Position numbers and translations under genes: made by a program
In this document: one piece after another, positions 1 to 7,081 of the stretch
Numbering within the stretch: position 1 is the stretch's first letter
How the letters are laid out: each line of letters opens with the position of its first letter
Source: CAIVAT01 sp964628215
GTDB lineage: Bacteria > Bacteroidota > Bacteroidia > Bacteroidales > FEN-979
Direction: 5' to 3'
Length of the DNA stretch: 11,132 nucleotides
NCBI GenBank assembly: GCA_964628215.1
Contig: CAZVNF010000132.1
Location: forward strand, 1-11,132
Notes under the pieces: generated by a model
Databases searched by the model: none
Seen by the model: the letters and a program-made list of their open reading frames with translations, nothing else
Told to the model about the DNA's origin: nothing

Positions 1-57
1 CAGAGCGCATGCCTCACACGTATGAGGTCACTGGTTCGAATCCAGTACGTCCCACCA
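1..57 (+). tRNA. tRNA-Val (anticodon CAC), 3' part only
   Basis: The window starts about 20 bases into the tRNA. The 3' strand of the D stem (GAGC) is at 3-6. The anticodon stem CATGC/GTATG is at 8-12 and 20-24, around the 7-base loop CTCACAC, so the anticodon CAC is at 15-17 and reads GUG valine codons. The T arm has the 5-bp stem ACTGG/CCAGT around loop TTCGAAT. The 3' acceptor strand ACGTCCC is followed by discriminator A54 (the base expected for valine) and an encoded CCA at 55-57. The acceptor 5' strand and most of the D arm lie outside the window, so acceptor pairing cannot be checked. No copy of the tRNA 3' end was seen elsewhere in the window. Confidence 0.9.
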
Positions 58-62
58 GGAAA

Positions 63-101
63 ATCAAGGCTTTCAGGAATTCTGGGAGCCTTGGTTTTTT
101 T
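63..101 (+). terminator. Rho-independent terminator after tRNA-Val
   Basis: ATCAAGGCT (63-71) pairs with AGCCTTGGT (87-95) in a 9-bp stem with one G-T pair, and a short inner CAG/CTG pairing. The stem runs directly into seven T residues (95-101). It lies six bases after the tRNA CCA end. On the opposite strand the same hairpin is followed by TTTTCC, so it may also stop transcription of the convergent lipoprotein gene. Confidence 0.8.
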
Positions 102-125
102 ATACGCCACCTGACTTGCCACCTG

Positions 126-1091
126 TTATTGCCATTGAACGGTTACCTGAACTTGAGTGGAACCATACGTGATGGTGAATTTCGATGGATAATGTTGATT
201 AACGGTGGTATAACTTGATAACCGGAAACTTACTGACGACACATCATCATCAGCATCAGGATTGTCATGTTCCAAGATATGCACCTTATGTAAAATGCCA
301 AAAGCAGTGTTGCTTATATTTGTGGCTGGGTTAAACGTCCATGCAAGAGGGAAAGTGATATTATCAGTATAGTAATTTGACGAGTTATCAATTAAAATTT
401 CACCCGTTGATGATTCGAGGTTAAAGTAAAAATCCGGCGAACTAAATGGATCCCAATCTATTCCTGAGCCATCGGTAAGAGGACAACTTAAAATTGAAAT
501 ACCTACAATCTTACAAATAGTGGGCGCAGGGAGGATATTTACAGATTTCACTATGTCATTTGTACCATTTGGACCCGTTGCAGTTAGCCGGACATTAAAA
601 TTACCTCCATTAGAAAATGTATGTGTTGGATTTTGTACATCAGATGTTTGACCATCTCCAAAATCCCAATTGTATGTAGTAGCGTTTTGAGAATTATTAG
701 TAAATGTGATAATGCATGGAGCTTGCGAACCGCTTCCGCTAATTGTGAAATCGGCAACCGGACCAATCGGATTTTGAATATTAACAGTTTTTGTAGTGGA
801 GTTACTTCCACCATCTCCCGTTGCAGTAAGTTTTACAGTGAAAACACCTCCGGTTATATATGTGTGCTGTGGATTGGCTTCAGTCGAAGTGCCATTATCC
901 CCAAAGTCCCATGAATAGCTTGTTGCATCACTTGATGAATTTGTAAATGTTACCGTTGCGGGTGCAGGTATATTAGCGCCAGCGTAAGAAAAATTTGCAA
1001 CAGGAATTGGTTTGCTTTCTTTTTTACAGCCAAAGAACAATGTTGTTCCAGTTAAAAGGAGAATGGTTGTCAATAAAAATTTTCGATTCAT
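126..1091 (-). CDS. Secreted lipoprotein with two PKD domains
   Basis: A 321-residue protein of unknown exact role, probably anchored in the cell envelope and taking part in surface binding. The N-terminus has a charged start (NRK), a hydrophobic stretch and a lipobox-like FFGC with Cys22, as in Bacteroidota lipoproteins exported by Sec and lipidated. Two PKD (polycystic kidney disease-like) beta-sandwich repeats follow at about residues 30-105 and 111-187. Each has the signature WDFGD (61-65 and 142-146) and a downstream NPxHT(Y/F). PKD domains are usually spacer or carbohydrate/protein-interaction modules in surface proteins. Residues 192-321 form a separate C-terminal part with a GSGxDWD...SPDFYF motif near 208-223, not assigned to a family. 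The ATG follows an A-rich leader without a Shine-Dalgarno sequence. It lies 72 bp after hsdR on the same strand, with no obvious terminator between them. Its composition is more AT-rich than hsdR. Confidence 0.85.
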   Translation of the reverse strand: MNRKFLLTTILLLTGTTLFFGCKKESKPIPVANFSYAGANIPAPATVTFTNSSSDATSYSWDFGDNGTSTEANPQHTYITGGVFTVKLTATGDGGSNSTTKTVNIQNPIGPVADFTISGSGSQAPCIITFTNNSQNATTYNWDFGDGQTSDVQNPTHTFSNGGNFNVRLTATGPNGTNDIVKSVNILPAPTICKIVGISILSCPLTDGSGIDWDPFSSPDFYFNLESSTGEILIDNSSNYYTDNITFPLAWTFNPATNISNTAFGILHKVHILEHDNPDADDDVSSVSFRLSSYTTVNQHYPSKFTITYGSTQVQVTVQWQ

Positions 1092-1163
1092 CGTTTTTCG
1101 TTTTTGGTTTAGTGTTAATTAAATGTAGATTAGTTTATTATGTCTAAGGTGTATAATTCATCA

Positions 1164-4100
1164 TTAAGTAGTCACATAAAACTCCGCCAACAACTCCGCC
1201 TGCTTCAACACCGTATCAATCGCTTTTTGCTGCTTATCCGGAGGATAGCCGTACTTCGTCAACGTACGCTTTACCAAAACCATAAGCTTAGCTCTGGCAC
1301 TCTCACGAATAGCCCAGTCGATGGTAGCATTGGCCTGAACTTTTTCTGCGATTTCACGGGCAATGGTTCTTAAAGTATCGTCGCCCAGGACAGACACAGC
1401 GCTGTCGTTGGTTTCAAGCGCATTGTAGAAGGCAACTTCATCGGTGGTTAATCCAAGTCTTTCGCCTTCAGCATCCGCTAGCTTGATCTCCCTGGCAATG
1501 TTGATTAGCTCCTGGATGATCTCAGCTGTTGACAATAGGTTGTTCTGGTAGCGTTTAATGGATGATTCCAACATGACAAGCAAGGTGCGGCTCTTGACCA
1601 GGTTGGTCTTAGACCTGTTTTTGATCTCGTCATTTAAAATCTTTTTCAAGAGTTCCAGTGCAAGGTTCTGGTGCTTCATCCCTTTTACATCCAGCAGGAA
1701 CTCATCCGAAAGAATCGAAATATCGGGTTTTCGGATACCCGCAGCATCGAAAATATCAATAACGGTATCAGAAGTCAGGGCTTCATCCACGATCTGCTTG
1801 ATGGCGGTTTCAATCTCTATATCTGATTTTCCGGTGCCGGTTCCTTCAAATTTAACCAGCCTGGATTTTACTGCCTGGAAAAATGCCACCTCATCTTTGA
1901 TATCCATGGCTTTGTCGTGGGGGACGGATAGCGCAAATGCCTGGCTCATCAGCGACACTTCACGGGTAAAGCGTTCCTTGCCGTCTGTTAATCCAAGGAT
2001 ATGTTCTTCCGCCTGCAGGATGATGGATAGTTTTTCACGGGCATCGACAAGAAAAAATCGCCGGTAATTGAATTTCAGGCTGTTTTGATAATAAGCCTGG
2101 GGTTCTTCCACCAGGATGTCTTTCCGGGTGGTGCTGTCTTCGGCGAACATTTGCTTCAACACTTCCAGCTTTTCCATCATGGCGGCTACTGCCTGTTCCT
2201 GACTTAATGCCGGATCACCTTTCCCGCCCGAATCGGAATAGAAGGACAACGCTTTTTTCAAATCGGAAGCAATACCAAGGTAATCAACCACCAATCCTCC
2301 CGGCTTATCCCTGAACACACGGTTTACCCGGGCAATGGCCTGCATAAGGGTATGGCCCCGCATGGGTTTGTCGATATACATGGTATGCAAACAGGGCACA
2401 TCAAAGCCGGTGAGCCACATGTCACGCACGATCACCAGCTTTAAAGGATCGCTGGGGTCTTTCATCCGGTCGGATAAATTCCTGCGTTGCTGTTTGGTTG
2501 TATGATGTTTCGAGATCACCGGACCATCAGAACTGCTTGAGGTCATCACGACCTTGATTGTTCCCTTGGTCATGTCATCATCGTGCCATCCCGGCCTGAT
2601 TCTTATAATTTCATTGTACAAATCCACGGCAATTCTGCGGCTCATGGCCACGATCAATGCTTTTCCTTCAAATACCGATTGCCGTGCTTCAAAATGGGTG
2701 ACAAGATCTCTGGCCAGGTTCTTTACCCGATCCTGGTTGCCGACAATGGCTTCCAGCTTCGTCCATTTGGCTTTGGCCTTCTGTTTTTCGGTAATTTCTT
2801 CATCCTGCTCCAGCTCTTTGTCAAACTCTTCGATCAACCGCTTGCCCTCTTCATCCAGATTCACCTTCGCCAGCCGGCTCTCGTAATAGATGCGCACCGT
2901 GGCGCCATCAGCAACCGCCTGTGCAATGTCATACACATCTACATATTGACCGAATACAGCCGGAGTATTCACGTCAGTGCCTTCAATGGGGGTGCCGGTA
3001 AAACCAATGTAGGTGGCATTAGGCAATGCATCACGCATATACTTGGCAAAACCGTAGGCGATGCGTTTACCAATCACTTCTTTGGTCACGGCATCTTTTT
3101 CATCCAGCAGCTTGGCTTCAAAACCATACTGGGTGCGGTGTGCTTCATCTGCAATCACCACGATGTTTCTTCTTTCGGAAAGCTGGTCGTAGGAAGTCTT
3201 GCCATCCTGAGGAAGGAATTTCTGGATGGTGGTAAAAACGATGCCTCCACTGGCCACCTTCAGCAATTCTTTCAGATCATCCCGGCTTTCGGCCTGGATA
3301 GGGTCCTGCCTTAATAATTGCCTTGCAGCGGCAAAGGTACCGAAGAGCTGATCATCCAGGTCATTCCGATCAGTAAGTACCACAATGGTCGGATTTTTCA
3401 TCTCCGGAGAAACGATCAGCTTCCCGGCATAGAAAACCATGCTTAAACTTTTTCCCGAACCTTGTGTATGCCAAACCACGCCTCCCCGCTTATCGCCATG
3501 GATGCCGGATGCCAGGAATGAGGACTGAACCGCTTTATTCACGGCATAAAATTGATGGTATGCCGCCAGTTTTTTCTCCGTTACAACCTGGGTGATGCCA
3601 GTTTTTGCATCTTCTTTCTTCGTCTTTTCAAAAACAATGAAATTACGCACGAGGTCAAGCAAGGTTGCGGGATTCAACATGCCGGTAAGCAGTGTTTCCA
3701 GCTGTGGCTTAAACCGGGATGCCTCTTTTCGGCCATCGGCTGTTTTCCAGGTCATGTACCGGCTGAAGCCAGCGGTAACGCTTCCTGCCTTACATTCCAT
3801 GCCATCAGAGATCACGCAAATGGCATTATAAGTGAACAGTCCTGGTATGGTGGCTTTATATGTTTGAACCTGGTCGAATGCCTTGCGGATGGTAGCTTGT
3901 TCGTCGGCAGGGTTTTTCAGTTCGATCAGCACCAGCGGAATGCCGTTCACAAAAAGCAGCACATCCGGCCGCTTATTTTGGTTGTTTTCAACGATGGTGA
4001 ATTGGTTGACCACCAAAAACTGATTATTCTCCACATGGTTGAAATCGACAAGCGCCACTTCATGACTACGTTCATAGCCATCTTGCTGATACGGCACCCT

Positions 4101-4391
4101 GACTTTTTCCACCAGCAATTGATGAAAGATTTCATTGTTGTGCAACAGGTCAGGTGAGTAGATTCGCAATACCTTTTGGATGGCCTGCTCCCGGTAATTT
4201 TCCGGTATATCCGGGTTCAACTGTGCTACAGCCGTTCTCAGCCTGCCAATTAAAATAACCTGCTCATATGATACCCGTTCCGAATGCTCCGATCCCGGGG
4301 CAATAGACAAGCCATGTGCATACACCCACCCTGATTGGCGGAGGTGTTCGATGGTGAAGGCTTCTATTTTATCTTCGGTTATTGGTTTCAA
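1164..4391 (-). CDS. hsdR: Type I restriction endonuclease subunit R (HsdR)
   Basis: This 1075-residue protein is the motor and nuclease subunit of a type I restriction enzyme. It translocates DNA using ATP and cleaves far from the recognition site when assembled with HsdM and HsdS. The N-terminal nuclease domain carries the PD-(D/E)xK residues D143, E157 and K159 (in VLIELKNP), then Q174-xxx-Y178 typical of this family. The SF2 translocase follows: Walker A HTQGSGKS (308-315), DEAH (415-418), TGTP (465-468), TGFD (661-664) and QAIARVNR (684-691). The helical C-terminal region fills the rest, and the length is normal. The start codon is TTG at 4389-4391, the only plausible start because the next Met is near residue 198. 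It overlaps the stop of the preceding antitoxin/peptidase gene in the four bases TTGA, which suggests translational coupling. All catalytic motifs are intact. Confidence 0.97.
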   Translation of the reverse strand: MKPITEDKIEAFTIEHLRQSGWVYAHGLSIAPGSEHSERVSYEQVILIGRLRTAVAQLNPDIPENYREQAIQKVLRIYSPDLLHNNEIFHQLLVEKVRVPYQQDGYERSHEVALVDFNHVENNQFLVVNQFTIVENNQNKRPDVLLFVNGIPLVLIELKNPADEQATIRKAFDQVQTYKATIPGLFTYNAICVISDGMECKAGSVTAGFSRYMTWKTADGRKEASRFKPQLETLLTGMLNPATLLDLVRNFIVFEKTKKEDAKTGITQVVTEKKLAAYHQFYAVNKAVQSSFLASGIHGDKRGGVVWHTQGSGKSLSMVFYAGKLIVSPEMKNPTIVVLTDRNDLDDQLFGTFAAARQLLRQDPIQAESRDDLKELLKVASGGIVFTTIQKFLPQDGKTSYDQLSERRNIVVIADEAHRTQYGFEAKLLDEKDAVTKEVIGKRIAYGFAKYMRDALPNATYIGFTGTPIEGTDVNTPAVFGQYVDVYDIAQAVADGATVRIYYESRLAKVNLDEEGKRLIEEFDKELEQDEEITEKQKAKAKWTKLEAIVGNQDRVKNLARDLVTHFEARQSVFEGKALIVAMSRRIAVDLYNEIIRIRPGWHDDDMTKGTIKVVMTSSSSDGPVISKHHTTKQQRRNLSDRMKDPSDPLKLVIVRDMWLTGFDVPCLHTMYIDKPMRGHTLMQAIARVNRVFRDKPGGLVVDYLGIASDLKKALSFYSDSGGKGDPALSQEQAVAAMMEKLEVLKQMFAEDSTTRKDILVEEPQAYYQNSLKFNYRRFFLVDAREKLSIILQAEEHILGLTDGKERFTREVSLMSQAFALSVPHDKAMDIKDEVAFFQAVKSRLVKFEGTGTGKSDIEIETAIKQIVDEALTSDTVIDIFDAAGIRKPDISILSDEFLLDVKGMKHQNLALELLKKILNDEIKNRSKTNLVKSRTLLVMLESSIKRYQNNLLSTAEIIQELINIAREIKLADAEGERLGLTTDEVAFYNALETNDSAVSVLGDDTLRTIAREIAEKVQANATIDWAIRESARAKLMVLVKRTLTKYGYPPDKQQKAIDTVLKQAELLAEFYVTT

Positions 4392-5473
4392 ATCAATTCG
4401 ACCGGTTGAAAGAATTGCCGCCCTAATGAAAAAGGCAAATGTTTATTATGCTGAAGTCTGCCGACGATTATGGCTGGATGTGTTCTGTATCGCTCTGCAT
4501 AATGGAGAATATTTTCGACGGTTAATGGATGTTGGAGAATTTCCCACTCTTCTTGTTCATTAAGCGTACACTTAACAGCAAACTGATCCGCCTCGCTTTC
4601 TTTACGGTCATCCTTGTCATTATACTCTATGTTTTCAAGAAATATATCTTTCTTTCCATGCAGAAGAATATGTCCGGCTTCATGAAAGAAGGTAAACCAG
4701 AAAATATCGTTTCGCTTATATCTTCCTGTTAACTGGATGAGAGGTGAATCGTTAATCCACCGAGTTGAACCATTAATAGGTGCTTTATTCAGGCATGGTG
4801 TGTATACGACCTTAACCCCTGCACTCAGGCACAAGTGCTGTAGTTGGTTGAAAAATCCATCGGGATGGTTGGCCATGAGTAGCTTAATTTCCGGTAAAAC
4901 TTCTTTGAAGGATTTTTCAGAATATTCTTTGATGGGTAGTTTGTCAGCCTGCAATTCTCCTTTTCGAAGCCATGCTGAGATAGCATATGGTTCGTGAACA
5001 TGAGCAAGGGAAATCCTAAACCTTACTTTTAAAAGTTGGTTGAAGTAATAATCCTCCCAGGCATAATGTGTAGCAAAACTGAAAAAGGAAAGAAGCGCCA
5101 CTGCCTGCTCCTGTTTTGTTGGGAATTTCGGAAGCCATTCTTTTTTAATCATCTCAGCTATAGGAAATTGATGTGCCCATGCTAATGCGTCTTCAATAAC
5201 TTGTTTGCTCTTTTCACGGGCTACAAATTCATCATATCCAAGTTGATGATTGAGCCAAAAATGAGCTGGTATGTTAGTCACCTTTTCAAATTGAATTGCC
5301 ATGTCAGGTGTTATTGCGCTCTCTCCTTTCAATACCGCAATGATGGTTTTTTCTGGTTTACCTGTACGAATAGCGAACTCCTTCGGCCCCATATTCAACT
5401 CTTCAAGTTTTTCCTGTAATGTCAGACCGGGATGTGGTATAGATTGTGGAAAATATTTATTACCGTTCCGCAT
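4388..5473 (-). CDS. higA: HigA-like antitoxin fused to ImmA/IrrE metallopeptidase
   Basis: A 361-residue two-domain protein. Residues about 13-85 form an XRE helix-turn-helix of the HigA antitoxin type (HPGLTLQEKLEE...GESAITPDMA...FW), expected to bind the upstream toxin and the operon promoter. The C-terminal half is an ImmA/IrrE-type zinc peptidase with HEAGH (H264, E265, H268) and a later ESEADQFA segment whose glutamate (about 294) is the likely third zinc ligand. All the visible metal-site residues are present, so it should be active. In known ImmA and IrrE proteins this domain cleaves repressors in response to stress. It starts 11 bp after the toxin stop, and its TGA overlaps the hsdR TTG start. 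The toxin-first order matches HigBA pairs. That the peptidase controls the toxin or HsdR level is an inference. A plain XRE/ImmA regulator is the alternative reading. Confidence 0.88.
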   Translation of the reverse strand: MRNGNKYFPQSIPHPGLTLQEKLEELNMGPKEFAIRTGKPEKTIIAVLKGESAITPDMAIQFEKVTNIPAHFWLNHQLGYDEFVAREKSKQVIEDALAWAHQFPIAEMIKKEWLPKFPTKQEQAVALLSFFSFATHYAWEDYYFNQLLKVRFRISLAHVHEPYAISAWLRKGELQADKLPIKEYSEKSFKEVLPEIKLLMANHPDGFFNQLQHLCLSAGVKVVYTPCLNKAPINGSTRWINDSPLIQLTGRYKRNDIFWFTFFHEAGHILLHGKKDIFLENIEYNDKDDRKESEADQFAVKCTLNEQEEWEILQHPLTVENILHYAERYRTHPAIIVGRLQHNKHLPFSLGRQFFQPVELI

Positions 5474-5484
5474 AAATTTTGATT

Positions 5485-5817
5485 TTAGTGATAGTCAATG
5501 ATCTCTGTAATTTCAACTCCTTTAATTTCATGCCAGATGTACTTGCCATTTTCATCCACAGGGACGGGGTTTTCATGTGGAATGAATAACAACCGATAGG
5601 GCTGATCAAGATCACAAGCCCATTTCCCTTTTCTGTTTTCTGTTAATTCATGATAGTGTCCGGGTAGGTATCTAACATCTTCAAGGGTGTTTGCAAATTT
5701 CAACTGAGTAAGTCGCATTTTAATCTTATTTGCCCTTAATTCCCCAAATTCCCTGATGCGTTTTCGATCGTCGTTAGCGAGTTTTTCTAATTTTCTGTCT
5801 GAAAAAGTTATATCCAC
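5485..5817 (-). CDS. higB: HigB/RelE-superfamily toxin
   Basis: A 110-residue protein of the RelE/ParE superfamily, closest in pattern to HigB 'killer' toxins, which cut mRNA in the ribosomal A site. Visible family features are the N-terminal helical region (KLEKLANDDRKR), the central LPGHYHELTENRKGKWACDLDQPYRLLF block with basic residue R75, and the C-terminal ending IIDYH, as in HigB proteins that end in DYH. Length is typical. The start is a GTG at 5815-5817; the next Met is residue 34, too late for the fold. It lies 54 bp after hsdS and 11 bp before the antitoxin/peptidase gene. A near-consensus Bacteroidota promoter abuts the GTG, so the pair may be transcribed separately from the hsd operon. 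mRNA cleavage is inferred from the family, not shown here. Confidence 0.87.
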   Translation of the reverse strand: MDITFSDRKLEKLANDDRKRIREFGELRANKIKMRLTQLKFANTLEDVRYLPGHYHELTENRKGKWACDLDQPYRLLFIPHENPVPVDENGKYIWHEIKGVEITEIIDYH

Positions 5818-5819
5818 TG

Positions 5820-5850
5820 CAAAGATAATTAAAGTATGACTAACAGCAAG
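5820..5850 (-). promoter_or_regulatory. Candidate promoter of the toxin-antitoxin pair
   Basis: On the - strand, TATCTTTG (5827-5820) matches the Bacteroidota -7 box TAnnTTTG exactly. A TTG (5849-5847, within CTTG) lies upstream with a 19-bp spacer, close to the -33 box and spacing described for the phylum. Transcription would begin at or next to the GTG start codon, giving a leaderless or nearly leaderless message. The region is AT-rich, so a chance match is possible. Confidence 0.45.
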
Positions 5851-5855
5851 TGTTA
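5841..5855. promoter_or_regulatory. Candidate operator palindrome at the toxin promoter
   Basis: TAACA-GCAAG-TGTTA is a 5-bp inverted repeat with a 5-bp spacer, centred on the putative -33 element. HigA-type antitoxins usually repress their own operon through such palindromes. The same 12 bases AGCAAGTGTTAT (5845-5856 here) recur at 8947-8958 upstream of hsdM. Assignment as an operator is inference from position and symmetry. Confidence 0.35.
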
Positions 5856-5871
5856 TTTATAATTATTATAT

Positions 5872-7077
5872 TTATTTAACTGCAACCCTAACCTCCCCAC
5901 TCATCAACTTCGGCAACAGGGTATCCCGGAGTTGGGTGAGGGTGCGGATTTGGGTTAGATTATGAGATTTTTTCTTATCAATCGCAAAAAAGTTCTCAAT
6001 AATTTCATTCTGTTTGTTTATTGTTGGAAAAGAAATTTCATAAGCTAATAAATCACCTACTTGCATGTTTAATTGCACTGAGGTTCCTCCTGATATTCCG
6101 TCAATATGACCAATGAACTCTCTTGTATTAAATAAGGAGTTTAAAAGAATTGGATAAACCCGGTCTTTCCTGGCTCTGATTCGAACTAACCCATTATTAA
6201 AAACTGCTGGTAGATCTTCCCGAATGAACAAGTTGATCCCTGGAGAACAGGTCCTTGCCATAATTATATCATCTGTAAGAAGTTGAAACTTTTTAAAATT
6301 ATGCACCATCACATCTGAGTTCCCCCACCTCTCAATTGTTTTATTCTGTGAAATATCCTGAATCCTCAAGCACTTAATTCCTGTTTCATATTCAACAATT
6401 GGTGCTCTTTTTATTGCGTCCAGTCCGGTATTAGCACTTTCAACATAATCGCCCAAGGTTTCATTGAAACCAGTTATTCCATCTATTATAAACCACTGCC
6501 TGAAAAGCGTTTCTGCCAATTGTTCCAGGGTTTTGTTTTGGCGGTGGAGAAGGTCGATTTTATCGTCTAAACTGGTAAGGATAGATGCGATTTGAAATTG
6601 ACAATCATAAACTGGTATTTTTAATGGAAGGTCAATCAAGTCACTTCCAGTTATTCCTGCAACAGCAACTTGCCTCAGGATTGTTCCAATTAAATATTTC
6701 CCATAAGGTGAATTGAAATAGTAATACAGGAATTCCGAAGAAGCGATATTATTATTTATTCTAGCACGAATTATTGATGATTCAAAAGTTGTTTCATCGT
6801 AAATATTGTAGACCAATGAACATTTCCCAGCACCTTCAGCAGTCAAAGACCTTCTGGCAAAAATTAGATCTCCGGATTTCAACAGACTCTTTTTTCTTTC
6901 ATTATCGCTAATTTCAACCCTTTTCATATCAACATCGGTCAATCGTGGATAAGTAAATAGCTCTCCCATATTGACAATCTTTGTTCCTCTACCATGATAT
7001 TCTTTCGCTTTATATATACCATTGCGGACCGGTTCCTGCAACAAATCTCCAAACTTATATTCTTTCCAATTAGTCAT
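5872..7077 (-). CDS. hsdS: Type I restriction-modification specificity subunit S (HsdS)
   Basis: A 401-residue DNA-recognition subunit shared by the methylase and restriction complexes. It has the usual two-fold layout: target recognition domain 1 at about 1-155, a central conserved helical region at about 157-197 (SLDDKIDLLHRQNKTLEQLAETLF), target recognition domain 2 at about 205-350, and a second conserved helix region at about 352-397 (FFAIDKKKSHNLTQIR, ending LPKLMSGEV). Each target recognition domain reads one half of a bipartite site; the site cannot be deduced from the sequence. The ATG lies 4 bp after the hsdM stop, so the two are co-transcribed. The recognition domains are clearly more AT-rich than the conserved helical regions, as expected for domains exchanged by recombination. 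The gene is full length with no frameshift or simple repeat that would suggest phase variation. Confidence 0.95.
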   Translation of the reverse strand: MTNWKEYKFGDLLQEPVRNGIYKAKEYHGRGTKIVNMGELFTYPRLTDVDMKRVEISDNERKKSLLKSGDLIFARRSLTAEGAGKCSLVYNIYDETTFESSIIRARINNNIASSEFLYYYFNSPYGKYLIGTILRQVAVAGITGSDLIDLPLKIPVYDCQFQIASILTSLDDKIDLLHRQNKTLEQLAETLFRQWFIIDGITGFNETLGDYVESANTGLDAIKRAPIVEYETGIKCLRIQDISQNKTIERWGNSDVMVHNFKKFQLLTDDIIMARTCSPGINLFIREDLPAVFNNGLVRIRARKDRVYPILLNSLFNTREFIGHIDGISGGTSVQLNMQVGDLLAYEISFPTINKQNEIIENFFAIDKKKSHNLTQIRTLTQLRDTLLPKLMSGEVRVAVK

Positions 7078-7081
7078 ATTT

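Noticed and set aside
1..57. tRNA-Val as the integration site of a genomic island carrying the restriction locus
   Set aside because: No repeat of the tRNA 3' end and no integrase were seen in the window. An island boundary beyond the window cannot be excluded.
2583..3314. Long open frame on the + strand, opposite hsdR (243 codons)
   Set aside because: It lies entirely within hsdR, whose motifs are intact on the other strand. The translation shows no recognisable family and is explained as an antisense shadow.
5858..5870. AT-only palindrome TATAAT-A-ATTATA after hsdS as a terminator or operator
   Set aside because: It has no GC pairs and low information content; such palindromes are common by chance in AT-rich spacers.
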